Shown: positions 1 to 13,700, numbered from the stretch's first letter. The stretch: 64,000 nucleotides of DNA from Zychaea mexicana (GCF_025766255.1 NW_026516685.1:1-64000), one strand, 5' to 3'. The notes: generated by a model not told the origin, from the sequence alone. Translations and numbers: made by a program.

Positions 1-3000
1 TGTGCATAATAGAACAAAAACTCGGTGTGTCGTTTATAATAAGAACGCGTCGTTTATAATAAGAACTATATAAATATAGGCTCTTCCGCGTACTATCATG
101 GTGGAGTTCGCAATAAAATCAACAAGGACATTATTGTAGCTATTGTTAGTATTGATTATTAGATGATGCTGCTTTATACGAAAATAAGTTATATGGAATG
201 AAGGAAGGTATGCGAGAGTGGATAATAAAGGGTTTATTTCTCTTGTTTATGAGAGGATTTTTCTAGATATTACATTGATCTATGTAGTTATATGTTTTCT
301 AATCTTGAGATGAAAATAGGTGTCCATCACTGCGAGTATTTCAACCTAGACTTAAAACTATTATTGTTTGTCAATTGAACTCCTTTGCACAGATTCAATC
401 AGTGGATACAACAGATGTTGCAGTAAAGCTTTAAGGTATGTTATCTGCAGATATAATTATACTTCTGATATACAACAATACTCCATCACAGAGGAACCAA
501 TAAGATTTGGTAATCATATATATTCCTAGGATCACGGAGATGGAGAGTGTTGTAATGAGTGTAGTGAACCACATTTATACACTGGCTATACATCAACTAT
601 AATATGCATGATTTTAACATGAATGACTCATACGGATAATTACACGGCTATCAGCTAAACACTGCATAGTGAATGGAAAAAGCTATTCATTATAAAATAC
701 GCCGACTTGTATTATATAGACAGGACGATGCACCTATCGACAGGTAGCATAAATATTACCATAATGGCTTACGACGGCTTCTGATTAACATATCGACTGA
801 AGAAGAGTCTTAATACGTCCTTGATTTGTCATTTTTATATATAGCTCACTCATCATCTGCTTTCATCGATATCATTGCCCTACTAGCTAAAAATTTGAAA
901 AGTTTTGTTTTATTGTTTTACTCAAGGAATATAACACAATCTCAAAGATACTTATCACTTATCCCCTTTTGCTTTTTCCATTAACAAAGCTTCCCTTTAT
1001 CTCAATGATTCGCGAGTAATATCAAAACTTTGATGTAGTCAACAATATAGGAACATCTATTGTTTAGATGACAGAAAGAAAACAACGCTTTCAGCGCTCT
1101 ACACAGATATTGGATATGAAATATATACAGTAAGCGAAAGAGAAAAAGAAGAGTTTGCAGCTTCAAGTTCTACGCAGTTTTAGTGATTTCTATGAAGTAG
1201 ACCAGTAAAAGCATAGCTCAGACCTAACAGCTATAAGCAGCTGCACAATATGAGCGAGGCTGACATACATTTACCTAAAACTGCTCCTTGTGTTTTCGAG
1301 GTAACAACAGTCGCGTTGAAAGAAAGACAGTAGATATAAGCAATGCAGAGAGGAACTAAGGCTCATGAAATATAAGCTACCCAAAAAATAAGTGCTTGAA
1401 GCAGGTATATTACTTCTTGTCTATTGCTGAATGCAGCAGTTAAACTTAACCTCCTAGAAGGATTTGGTGTAGCTGTCCGGGACGAAGAATCTGCTCCCAT
1501 TATTTGAGTATGCAAACATCGGGTTATCCAAGACTGGCAAGGATGCCATATAGATTAACACTAGCTCTTTGCTCTAACGTATGTATGATAGCTCCACATA
1601 TTGACATATACTGCATTTCCGTTAGAACACAATGATGATATAGTATTTATAGCAGCATGGATGTTGAAGCTCCTCATAATCCTCCTCTTTCTTCCCATCA
1701 TGTTTCTCTTCCTTCAAAATGAATCCAGCGTTTATTATGTAGTGTAGTAACAAGCTACTAATTTTTGATATTTTTGTTGTTAAGACAATTGCAATTAGGA
1801 GAACAGCATCGATAATGTCTATACAAGGATCTTGCTTTGATTGTGTCGTTTATGTGAAGTGATTATTCATTAAGTACACTACACGGTTTTTGTCTAAAAC
1901 GTATATTATATCTGGAGCACATGAGGGTAATCATCTACAATAAATTTCAATCCTTGAAAGTAAACATAGCAGTTTCATGTTGTACTTCTTATTATTCTTT
2001 AGAGTGAGTAGACGTTAGAGGATGTAGAGGTATAGTATATTAATCAATATAAATGAAAGGTCAAAAAAGCCGTTGATCCACTACATAGAGTACTTGTTTG
2101 ATACGATCGACGAAGATGTAAAGTAAAATAATAAAACGTTAGATGGGCAAAAGTGCATATGACTTTAACAACTTAGTGTGTTCGAAAGCTATATAAGCTA
2201 TAAATTAAAGTCCAATCTGCGACTTGTGGGTTTATCGGTGGAAGAGCCTCAAGAGGGAACAGCATCATTCGCTTTTCACGAAAAAGTATTTCAAAATTCA
2301 TATTCTCATTCAACTGGGAGGCAACTGCTTCCTTTAATACACTATTGAGGAGTATAACATACCGAGCAAGTAATAAAAAATCGTAAATGTAATCATATAG
2401 ATTATCGAAAAATAATTTGTCGAGCTCGCTGCTACAACAACTGATGTAAAAGGGCGGGTACTTTACTTTTCTTGTTGTCTGTTAACTCAATCTATGGAAG
2501 ATCTATGACAATTACCAGCACTTTGTTATATATTAGTATCAGAGGAAAAGAGAAGTAAGGTAAGTTGACAAGAAGAATGGTTGTCCTCAGCTTTGGTATA
2601 ATTGATAAAACCTGATAATAGGTTTCATAATTATGATCGTTCTTTTCCTCAGTTTATAAGTCAAGGAAATGACATCCAGAAGTAGACAAAAGTGAAGAAG
2701 AAGCATAGGGGTGAAGGATTTAACAATATGAATTATCGAGTCATTTAAAACCATTATGGTATAGTTATCCAAGCTTGACAACAGTGAGGTACAGCTTCTT
2801 CGCACTTCCCATATACTGTAAACGCCAAACATCTCTAAATCGTCCTCTAACTACAGATCAATCTTAAGCTCATAATGACATCCCTTTCTACTATCATTTA
2901 CCGACTCCCAATTATATAAAAGATAAACACCAGGAACCTTTATTGACGTACCTTCAGCGAAAATCGCAAAGCTTCTTATTGATTTCCTTACTATATTGTG

Positions 3001-3269
3001 TAGATTGACTAGTGTAGATACTTGAAAATATACGATTTCTGTTGTCAAAACTGATGAAGCTGTGATAAGCTGTGTAATTCACTTGGTTGATAAAGGCAGC
3101 AATTGTGGAGGCAATTCATAAGTAGTGTTTTGTACGAAATGTTATTTGTGTGGCTGGGCTTGGTTTCGTTATTCATCAAGAAAAATTACGTCAGAGGAAT
3201 TTTTAGTCAGTCACAAGCATTGAGAACAACCACTGTACCTTTGTATTTGACAATTGCTCACCTACAACA
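1..3269. other. AT-rich intergenic stretch with no recognisable gene
   Basis: All frames are broken by frequent stops. The longest open frames are under 85 codons and have no recognisable motif. The sequence is AT-rich and has no clear splice-connected coding series. The only structure I see is a short direct repeat at 29-66, listed separately. It borders a transposon relic on the right and may itself be old, eroded repeat DNA, but nothing in it proves that. Confidence 0.6.
29..66. repeat. Tandem 18-bp direct repeat (two copies, 20-bp spacing)
   Basis: The unit GTCGTTTATAATAAGAAC occurs at 29-46 and again at 49-66 without mismatch. It is followed immediately by an AT-rich TATA-like run (CTATATAAATA). 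It could be the edge of a longer repeat outside the window or a pair of binding sites. Function is unknown. Confidence 0.6.
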
Positions 3270-5659
3270 ATGACCTCTGCATCTAACAGCCTTGGGTACC
3301 TTGTCCGTGTCTTTCCCACCTACCCGACCGAAGTAGTTACAGAGACGTTTGACAACCAGCAACAACTTGACGAGTGGGTTACTGAAAACCCCAAGCAGCA
3401 TGCCAACTTCATCACCAACAACAAGTACATCTCCGTACCCAAGGCTTCAGATGCACGCCGAAACAATGCCGGCCGTCCTCGGACAGTTGAACGTAGTATC
3501 ACTTTTTTCTGTGATCACTCAAGAGAAACATCGGTTCCAGCTGTCCCTGCTCTGCCTATAGACTCAAATGAACCTGCTCTTATAAAAAAACGTCGACTTG
3601 CAAAACCTTCCATTAAAGTAAACTGCCGTGCTCGATATTGTATTCTATACTTGGTCTCAAGCAAATTTTAAATCTGTATATCACTGGCAACATCAGCACC
3701 ATGACCCTACCGAGATAACCAATGCTACTCGCTCACAAGTCCCCCCTGAATCACGTAAATGGATTGAAAAACGTGTCAATAACAAGTTGGAGTGGGACTA
3801 AATTCAGGAACATCTGCGTTTGACTAGTAAACAACTTCAAGATGTAAGTATCATGTATACATGTAAAGCAAACTTTGATATCAACTTGTAGAGATGCTAA
3901 CCGGTGGTATTAGCTCGAGGAAGGCGAAGGACCGTTCCCGGAAGCCTTACGTGTGAAGCAGCATCATGTCATGAATATCATCGCCAACCAACAGTCAAGA
4001 TTAGCAAGAAAAGAACCAATGGATAAAAAAGTGTAGTCAAGTGGCTTCTTTATTTGAAATATCAAGGTTGTCAGACGTTGGAATATATCACGGAGTCTAC
4101 TTTTGCTGTTGCATGGATATCACCACGGCAAGCTTTGGTAAGAAAAGACATATACTTAAATATAATGCAATGTTCGTATATTAAGAAACGTATGTGCTCT
4201 ATAGCTGCTCAAGAAATCAAATGAGACCTGTATTGATGCCACACACAAGACTTGCAAATCTATTATCAATGGTCGGGCTGATGCGTATCTGTTCTCTATC
4301 GTTGCTAAGCATACAGTTACTGGACAAGGTTACCCTCTTGCTTTTATGATCACAGATAAAGAAGATAGTGAAAAGCTGCAAGTATGGTTTCGATGGCTCC
4401 GGGACAGAATGGAATACACACCAACAAGGATCATGATCGATTGCAGTCCAGTTGAAATTAACAGCATCCGAGAAGTTTATGGTCATCAAGTTCAAGTTTT
4501 TCTGTGTCATTGGTACATCAAAAGAGCATGGGAAAAGAACATTAAGTCCAAGGTACCTTTTAGTTAGCCACATCATCATATATTCAATATTAAAATTCTT
4601 TTTTTTAATGTTGGGTTATAGATCAAAACTACTCTGACAACAGCGGATACGAAGAAAAAAAGATATGAAGCTCGTTCTGCCCTTAGTGCTTTGATGAATT
4701 GCAAAACCGTCGTTGAATTTGTGCATGCTTGGGATGAATTTGGTAAAAAATGGCGAGATACATACGAGCATTTTGAATTTTATGGCTATGTGCTGGACTA
4801 TTGTATCCTAAGCATCATCTTTGGTGCAAGGTTTGGAAAGAGGTACGTTTAAGACTCGTTTTAGCTTTATTTTGCGCTTCAATGTTATTTACGGTTGTAT
4901 ATTTAGAATTCGTCCTTCCATACAAATAATCTGATCGAAAGCTGGCATTCCAAACTTAAACGCAAATATCTTCCATACAGTCGCAATCATCGTGCTGATC
5001 GTGTAATCTATGTGTTGACGCAGTTGGTCGAAAATGACTATCGTGCTCAAGTCCTGCGTGTTTTGGCTGGCGTTGAAGAAATAACAGCGACTAGAGAAGC
5101 TCAACAAAGGAAAAAAGAAGCTTGCAGAAAATCACCAGATGAAGCTGACCAGACGATAGCTATTTATGATGACCTTGTATGTATTATTTCTGTATTTGTG
5201 CATTTACTTTTACAATCGCTGATCGTACCGTGGCTATAGGTTACCTGTCAATCTTTTACCAGTTCTGCATTGTATACTCCAAAGTTTAAAGAAAGCGATA
5301 GCAATGGCGTTATTGATTCTTGTAGTTGTGAAGACGCCCGTTGCCAGATTGGGAGCGCCATCGAGAACAGTATACTGCTGTTGTTGTACCAACTACCGAC
5401 AAACTGGGACGAACACGGCACATTGAAAAGATGGTGCGCACTGAGCATTTGGTTGGATCAAGATGACTCTGTCGATCACCACCAAAACAAACGACAACGA
5501 TCATCTGCGTTTGTTGTTTTCTCAGATGATATGGAGGATAACAGCTATGATGTGGAAGTGGACGGGCAAGATCTGGATGAAGTCGAATGCGTATCGCACT
5601 CGCATAAAGAGAAGCTAGAGAAGCTTAAAAAAACTGGGAAAACGTCCTCGAACCATTAG
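3270..5659 (+). pseudogene. Mutator-like (MULE) transposase relic
   Basis: Several exons fit a MULE transposase. An N-terminal FAR1/WRKY-GCM1-like DNA-binding part (3270-3671) ends in a Cys-containing segment followed by a His-rich stretch near 3687. The DDE-type MULE core (about 4207-5175) has IDATHKTCK, LAFMITDKEDSE, RIMIDCSPVE and LCHWYIKRAW. It is followed by NNLIESWHSKLKRKYLP, typical of the family, then a weak SWIM-like SCSCEDARC and an acidic tail. The gene is broken. The N-terminal frame closes at 3671 while the matching downstream frame is shifted, and there is an in-frame TAA at 3799-3801. I could not define terminal inverted repeats. Family assignment is firm from the motifs, and non-functionality is inferred from the stop and the shift. 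Confidence 0.8.
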
Positions 5660-5899
5660 CAAATGAGTATATCAAATGCTATGATAGTGCCAGTCCACCC
5701 AGTTTCGCAGCAGAAGAGCCAGACCGCGCCCCATGCCCACGCGAGAAAGAAAAATAGCAGAGAGAAGTGCTTTGGGTCTATCTTACTGGTACTTTGATCT
5801 AAATTATTAAAGCAAATGCGTAAGATTGTTGACTTCTCATCATTTTTTTCATTAACTATTTTCTCTATCTTTTTAAGGTATAAAAAAGTTTAAGTTACG

Positions 5900-8800
5900 C
5901 TTTATCGATGCGACGAGTCCAGGCAGTTACGCTTATGAGGCACCATATGTTTCGCGCATCGCCAATGTTCCCGCAGACGGCATACCACATCAAGCTCCTC
6001 GAATTTTATGAGGAGCTGTTTATGACAGGCCTTCTTGCAAACGAAGCATTCGCCAAAGCATGCGCTAAATTGGACATGTACAAGGTACATGTGCTTCTTT
6101 TCTTCATTTTTCAGGACCATGAAATTAGACAATAAGCTCATGCTTCACCTATTCGTAATCTTGGCTTTGGTAGAATGTCGAACGACTTCGAATCACTTCT
6201 GCAAATGTTTTTTTTGCGTATCTCGAGGTGCTCACAAAAGCAGAGGAGTTATCCGTTGCAGAGCACCAGCACACCATCCAGGCTTACAATGATGACGCTT
6301 GCCCGGCATGTCCCAAGGTCGGCTATACCATCTGCGATTTTATACATTACATAATTATAATAGAAGTCATATCTAAGCAAACATGCTGGCCTGTTGAACT
6401 GGATATGAGACTAACCTTCTTGTTATTTGCATTATCAAGGTTGGAATGATCATCGCACTAGATGGAAACTTTCAACTGCGTAGACGGATGGCAAACAGCG
6501 ATGATTGCAAGTTGCATGAATAAACTACTTTTTTTTAGTGCAGATGCCAAGTCAGCACTTATGCCAAACCCAACGATGCATCTTCGAAAGATCACAAGTA
6601 TGACTCCAAGTTTCAAAATGCAGATGAGTCATACGTAACCTGAGCAATCCGACAGTGCTACGAGTCCGGAGTGCTTGGGTGCGTATGTCGTCACAATCTG
6701 CCATTGAAGTTTACCAACATTGTTCAGTCTGGTGAAAAGTAAGTTTATAACCGGTGATAGTATTCTTGAAAAAAGTATCGCAATGGTAATCTTATACATT
6801 CAAATTTAAAAGGCACACAAGCCCCCCTATCTGTCATCGATGTGCTCATGAAAAAACATGGCACCAGAGTTCTCAAAATTATGTATGACATTGATTGCCA
6901 TTCTGAGCCGGCAATTAAGGTAAGACCGCGAAAAAATAGATAGGCTTTGTTTCGAGATATCTACCGACCAACTTGTGCCAGTATAGTGTATAATTATTAT
7001 TCTGTAATGAGCATTTCATAACTATCAATGATATTATTCTAGGAGAACTTTCCGGGTTGGGTGGGAATGTTGCTGTTGGCGTCTTCCACGCCTATGCCCA
7101 TTCTATGGACTGTCAGGTGCAATACAATCCCAGATTGAATGAAGGGTTTGGCCTGACAGACGGTGAAGGAATGGAACGACTCTGGTTGTATCTATCTGGA
7201 TTCGCAACAATCACCAGGAATATGTGTATAAAACGAAGGATGCTCACGTTGATTCATGCTATACAGCATTTTAAGAACGAGCACCTTCTTTTCCTTGCGT
7301 AAGTGTGGAAAATTTTGATTAAAGTATATTTTCATGATAGACATCTGCTCATCAAAAGTACTGATTGGTCTATAGCGCAACTACTTGTGCAACGAAAAAA
7401 GCGAGCAATTTCCATGCAAGAAAAAGCCGGTAAATTTCTGAGTACGGAGTGTCCTTGGCTGACTGATGAACAGCTGAAACAGCAATGGCAGTCGTACTGT
7501 AACATCATCCAACAAAAGCTGAAGCCTGCTGACCAAGTGAGCCCAGATGCTTGCAAGGTCAAGTACATCGAGGAGCTCATGGTTTTATATGCCATTGATG
7601 CTGGGTGAGTTAATGATGATGTGATTAGATGGATAGTCTTACGGAAGATAGATCCTAGTATGAAGGGACACTGCGCATTCTTCTATTAGCTCCGGCTTTG
7701 ATCACTTTGGTCTAATTGCTCTTATCAACATAATCATGTTCTATTCTTTTTCAGTGCATATAAGGGCAGAATCACCAGACGAATCGCCGAAGCTAATGTG
7801 TTGCACTGGGAACGCCAACTCGTAGAGATGAACATTCTCACAGTTGGAGAACGATGGAAGGAAAACGATATGCCATTCAAAAAAGCCATGAAGTTGAAGT
7901 GGTCAAATGACTACAAAATAAACAGGCTGAAACTGCATTCCCTTGTGGCTGGTCGTGCGCTTTTGCAGACGCAGTTGCACAGAAACGGGAAGAAAGGTAA
8001 GTGTTTCGGTTTATATCCTATTGTAGAAAATCTTTTCATTTGCAGCAGATTCCTACATCAGCAGTAAGTATTCCTTTGTTTTCAAACCCTATCATTGCCA
8101 TTGTTATCTGATGTATAATGCTGTTAAGTGCACCATTTGAGTAAACGTATATGAAGGAACAGGATTTTTGTGAGGCTATGGGAATGTGCGATCATAGGGT
8201 GTGTAATAGGTCGTTAAGGCGTTACATTTTGCTGCTTTTTTTCGGGTTTTTTAACATATCATGGTTATCTTTTGGATCTTATAGCTTGCTATTGCTTCTA
8301 TATGATGTTTGCTACATATGTATAGCTAACAAACATGTAGTTCAGAGTAGTATTGCTATGATACTTAGCTTGGAGATATCAATTGTCGTCTCAAACAATG
8401 TAACCTGCCAAAAAAATGTCGGGGACTCGCTGCAAATGATAAAGTAAACGTCGGCGATGAACCTCGTATTAATATAAGGTGTTTATAGGGCACAAACTTG
8501 CTAAAAAGCTCGAGGACGCAGTTAAAAATATCAAGAAAAAAGCGTTACCTCTGATAAAAAACTTAAACGAACTTTCCCTTCTAATCAATGAAGGAGAAAT
8601 CGAACTGCTTGTCCCCGCATTTGTTCAAACATACGATGTTCTGATCAACTTGCGGAATACGTTTTGGCAAGAAGAAGGCTCGGATGTTCCTTTCCTGGTA
8701 CTTAGGGAGTATCACAACAAGAAACGTGCAATAGAAGAACTGTGCATGCTTGAAGTAAAGAGTCCTAGTAAATCGATCACCAGGTAGGTATCCGTTTTAA

Positions 8801-9345
8801 TATTACTTTTTGTTTTACAACTAGGCTGAGGCAAGACGACTTGTTGCATACATTACTGCAAAGGTTTCCACGTTTAAAAGAATGATGGATGATTCCAATG
8901 GTCGTTTGGGCTGCAAAGTGATTTTGAAATGGCAGCTCCACTTCTATGAAGCGATCGAAAAAGCAGCTCGCAAACAGCATCTTTTGCGTGATCTTTTTGA
9001 TGCCAATGATGCCAGCTCGTCCAATACAACACCTGATACTCAGGATGAAAATGTATTGGATGAGGACTATGATGAAGAGCTCCATTTCAACGCGCCATCA
9101 TACGAAGAGATCGAGCTCTCTGCCAATGACACGAAGAAGAAGAAGAGTTTACTCTTTTTTAGGATGAAAATTAGTCGACAGCACTGTTCTCCTTTTACTA
9201 CATCATATCTCTTAAATCAAAACCTACATCAAGTTATCACTATTACGTCCACTTACACTTTACAGACAATACTACAAAACTTCTTTTTATATTTGCTAGA
9301 GTTAACATTGATGCTTTTTATATTTAGCTATGGCGAAAAATGACG
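5900..9345 (+). pseudogene. KDZ (Kyakuja-Dileera-Zisupton) family transposase relic
   Basis: A multi-exon gene with KDZ hallmarks in order. Near 5908-6084 there is a segment running from RASPMFPQTAYH to FYEELFM. Then come a CPACP motif joined by splicing to IIALDGNFQLRRR (about 6445-6485), GVLGCVCRHNLPLKF (about 6670-6715), VLKIMYDIDCHSEPAIK (about 6870-6920) and VGVFHAYAHSMDCQ, then GFGLTDGEGMERLW (7070-7190). The C-terminal coiled-coil part runs through 7303-7608, 7750-8000, 8490-8785 and 8825-9180. A TGA at 6641-6643 interrupts the frame just before the GVLGCVCRH motif, so this copy is probably dead, although most other exons remain open. A 5' part may extend back to about 5640. KDZ elements are known to be abundant in fungi, where some carry TET/JBP genes. 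No such gene is visible here. Confidence 0.82.
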
Positions 9346-11518
9346 TCTGTTTATTTTACTTGGAAATCGTAGAAACATGTATGGCTAAATTTCAGGCCCC
9401 AGAAGAGATTCAACACAGAAAAGGTGGCGTGTACATGCTGTGACCTTATTTTCCATAAATCCAAATACCGAGTACTGCATTGGCTAATGACTTTGTACGA
9501 GTGAAGTCATGATACGTGCTCAAATTATATCACCCCAGCTATTTCAAGAAAAAGGATTTCTTATATTGCTTTGTTCTTATAAATTTTGTGTGGTGAATAC
9601 TAACGTATATAAAGCAGGTGCGTACACTAGCCAGAAGATGATGGATAGAGCGCTCCGAGTCAGTGCGGCGGCTTAAATTAGTGGAGGGTGCAGAGGCAGT
9701 CACCGCCTCGGGCCTCGAGGAACTCCTGCCTGTGCAAATTTTATTAATGCTTTCCCCTTGCTGGAGCATACAACGTAGTTGCCACGGGTGATTCTATAGT
9801 GGACTTGCCTGGATTAAATAATGAGACAAACAAGAATGATATTTCTACTTTTGCATGCTGGCGAAAAAGGTAAGGGGTCAGCCTGTGCTTTTTGCTTAAA
9901 AACGGCTCGTTTCCACAAAACTTTTTCTCTGGTCAAATTTTATGTTTCTACCCAAGTGTATAGAGGACGACGAGACGAACACAATAAAACCAGTTACATC
10001 ATCATACTCAATCGTTTTGGTCTCCAAAAAGACACTTTTGTCAATGGTTTTTTTAAACCGCTCATTTCGTAAAACACTCCTTCCTTCTACTTGCGTAGGG
10101 TTAGCAGGTTTGCATTTCCATATTTTGAAATAAAAAAAACTGTACCAGCTTCTTGGTTTTATACCAGCACCACAGAGCGAGCAATGACATTAACTGCTGT
10201 CAGTATTATAGTCAATGTAACAACAAAACTATCTCTTATTCAATCGACAAACATAAATTTATCATATGTCGCGCATATATTTTATAAAATCGTGTAACAT
10301 TGATAGTGTTAAACGTAGTGAGACCACTTGATTATATCTAACTCCACTTTAACTTAACCAATATCGAAATGACAGCCGCAAAACGATTTTTAAAGTCATT
10401 GTTGGTACTTATCTAACGGTGTCTACTGATATAAAATTTATTGTAAGCAGTACGAATCGATATGAGCAGGAAAGTGATAAAATAGATGTATAACTAAACA
10501 GAATCTATTACTATTATTAGTACTGCAGTTGACATATTTCGCTATTAGTAGCAAAAAATAAAGTAAAGAATATCGTACAACATATGAATATCAAGATGTT
10601 TTCACTTTTACAGTATTTGCTGCATCCACATGTTTTCTATAATTTTTTTCGTTGATATAGCACACTATAATCACTCAAAATCTGTATGAATGAAATAATA
10701 AAACCTGTGATCCAAGATCAGTTCTTCATGCTATATATCTGCTTGTAGCTTGGGGCAGTTAGTTTTGTAGGGAGAAGATCTTCTGCACTTATTTGCACCG
10801 GTGTAATATATAGGTAGAAGATCTTCTTCACGTGTATAGAATATTGCTCTGTTTCTGGTAGAGCAATGTGCAGCTCAAAAGCTGTGCGGTCAAAGCCAAA
10901 GTGCGCTAAGGTAATGCATTCGCCATTTCTATGTCAATCCTTGTGCACGCATTGTTGGAATTGTGAAAGTGTAATGTTTGTGTAGCACTGGGATCTCTTA
11001 TGTCTTGCTTAAATTGTGTATATGTCGTGAAAAGTACTGCACGAGCCTCTTGATACCATTGATATATCATCAGCTGTTCTGCCATAAGAACACGCAATGA
11101 ATCATAAACATGCACAATTAGTTTCCATTTAGTTCAGCGGATGTACTGCAATTGTGAGAAATGATTTACTTTGTCATTGTTATCGGGTTGCTTGTGGCAA
11201 TATGAGGTTATACTTCGCATTGTGTTTATGGTCAATGTATCAATGAGCTTGTTATTATCAATACTAAAAGCGACCTCAAAGTATGCTTGTGCAAAGCAGT
11301 AAGTGATATCCTATACTTACCCCATAGTCCTTCCTTTCTTATTTGCACTCATATCATACTTACTGCAATGTTTCTTGTTATCCAATTCCAACTTTCCAAC
11401 CCATTTTGAGCAAGGTTCCAGTAATCCATCAATCAGCGATCCTTTTGGGTCGTTTCCAACGTGTCTCCCATATATCGTACAGCAACTAGTAGTATGAAAG
11501 GTTCGATAAGTGTTTAGA
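9346..11518. other. Intergenic stretch, no supported gene
   Basis: Open frames here are short, overlap on both strands and have no family motifs. The left part (about 9350-9850) may contain the 3' flank of the KDZ element. I found no convincing terminal inverted repeat. The rest is AT-rich and featureless to my reading. Confidence 0.5.
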
Positions 11519-13067
11519 TTATTTCGATACTAATCTAATGCTTCCAGTTTCTAAAGCTTTTGCCAAAGCATGCTTTTGATCGCGTTTCAACTCCTTGGTT
11601 GGTTCTTTGAACTCGACTCCATCAGGAAGTGGTAGTACCAGTTCGACATAACGATCCTCGCCCTTCCGCAGAGCATTCCATGGGACGCTGGTGGTGATTT
11701 TACCAAACTCTGGAGCCACTGCATCTAATAATATTGCTTGGAATCATTATTATTTTAATGAAGCACAGGAAACACTTACTATACAAGGCTTTCACTTCGG
11801 TTTGGATGAATTCCACCATTCTGTCATTTGGTCCTGTGAAGTCGATGTTATAATTAGCATTTCTGTATATATGCGCTCATAATGAATGAGGAGGTACCTT
11901 TATTACGTCGTCGTTTGTTGTTAGGACCACAATCCTGGCGAGCTCTTCCGTCCTCAATATCATTTGCACGATTGTAAATGTACTGAAAATAATCTGCTTA
12001 CTCATAATAAGTACGTTATTAATGCGATCACTTATTGCGACTTACCAGTACTTTTGGAACGTGACTTGACAAACAAATCGAACTTTTCCTGAAGTCCCGC
12101 GTACTTGGGACCTTCATTGAAAGCTTGGCAAAGGTCCCAGAATTGCACTCCCAGTTCTGTATGCTCTTTATTAAACGCGACCAGTCTTGAAAAAATAAAT
12201 AATAATTGATAAAGAGTATACCTGTGCCAATTGATCTCCCCGTATCCAAACGGCGGGCTTGATTGCCTAGAACCTTTGGATATCCGAAGCAGACAAAACC
12301 TTCAATACCAGTTACTTTCTGGATATAGCTCAGCTGCCTGTTGATAGCTTTATGAGCTTCTTCGGCGTAGTTTAGCCGAAGCTGCTGGCTTTTTTGAGTC
12401 ATAGCTTTTGGCGCTATGTAGCCTTCAAAGCCTGCTTCAAGATTATGTTCCGTAGCCAATTGTTGGAACATGGGACGTTCATCCCTGCGCGCTTGGTACT
12501 CAGCGCCGTAGCGTACGTTGCGCTGCTGGATCGTTTCTTCTATAAGAAGAGTTGTATTGAAAAGTTAGTTTGACATTACCAAGAATGATAATCAATATAA
12601 TAGTGTTAATATTCATATCGACAGTGACCTTCAGTAGCTCCATCTTGACGGAGCCGATCCTCCTCTTGCTTACGCATCGAAACGAAAAGGTTCCATGAGC
12701 TTATCGCCTTGGTGGTGACGACAAGCGGTGCAAGATTGTTCTCACACCTCTTCTCCACCTCGCGCAGAGAGAATCCAAGCTCGTTTGCTAAAGCCACCTT
12801 TCTTGCTTCATGTTCAGCCATGAGCTCGGCGCATCGTGCTTCAAGCTCAAGCAAGCGAGCCTGCTCTGCTGAATCCTCCTCTGTTGGGGTACGCGAAGGT
12901 TCCTCATGCAGTTCTTGTGGATGTTGGTCAACGTCCACGTCCGTGTTGTTCAACAACACCATCTCGCCAGTTTCCGAGATTCCGTTGATCTCGGCAAAAC
13001 GAAACTGATTAGTTTCACCACGTGTTGTGGAATGAGTATGAGAGAGAGTAGAGAATTGGGTGTCCAT
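11519..13067 (-). CDS. HMG-box-like protein, function unknown; reading-frame conflict
   Basis: Starts at ATG 13067. Exon 1 (12629-13067) encodes an acidic, Glu/Ala-rich N-terminus, then a segment with ISSWNLFVSMRK that looks like helix 1 of an HMG box. Exon 2 (from 12539) continues it with RNVRYGAEYQARRDERP and FQQLATEHN. The middle part (YIQKVTGIEGFVCFGYPK) does not match a family I can name. Later exons have YIYNRANDIEDGRARQDCG and a basic KRRR patch, then NIDFTGPNDRMVEF and a C-terminal exon 11519-11715. The strongest downstream frame (FWDLCQAFNEGPKYAGL, about 12070-12190) is out of phase with exon 2 under the obvious splice sites, so either an intron is mis-drawn or there is a one-base shift. 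A DNA-binding role is a guess from the HMG-like part only. Similar multi-copy genes may exist in the genome. Confidence 0.6.
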
Positions 13068-13614
13068 AATGACGAGTAGGAAGAAAAGAGTAGTGGTGGA
13101 AAACTCGATAGGCTACGCGGCCTCTGTAACCTTTATTTCATCCCGAAATACCATTTTGGGCATTCAGTTACAGGATCCTGGCACATCCGGTGGATTCCGG
13201 TGGTTCTTAAAACCGATTTCTGAAAAATTTTGGCGTATTAGGAACTGTAACCGGGTGAAAATTAGCTGGCCCTGACCATTTCTCTTTGTTGCCAAGGATG
13301 GACCGTTTCTTGTTCTTTAGTAGCAGCAGCTGCAGCAGCTAGATGTTGTGGCGTATAATAGACAGTTCTCTCAATGGAGCTCTTTTTCTATTTTATATCG
13401 TTTAGAGACAAAGAAGCGCTTGGCTGCCTGTGTCATGAATACAGGGCAGACAGCAGCAACTCGAGAGCTGTGTTACATTTCAAGTTGATTAACTATTTTT
13501 AGACGTTAAGAAAAAAACAGCACACGTTGTTTAATTTACCTCGAACCTATACTCTCTGTTCTTAGCAACTAATTATTACTGCCCGCCCACCCGAGCCCGC
13601 CTTCAGCTCTGGAC

Positions 13615-13700
13615 AATTCTTTCTTTCTTTCTTTCTTTCTTTATTAGGTCCCTCTCTCTTCCTCTCTCTTTCTTTTGTTTCTCCATCCATCTACAACACC
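13615..13700. repeat. Pyrimidine-rich tract with (CTTT)n microsatellite
   Basis: A run of CTTT repeats at about 13618-13641 is followed by CT-rich sequence just upstream of the secreted-protein gene starting at 13755. CT-rich leaders are common in front of highly expressed fungal genes, so it may be part of the promoter or leader. That role is an inference. Confidence 0.6.
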
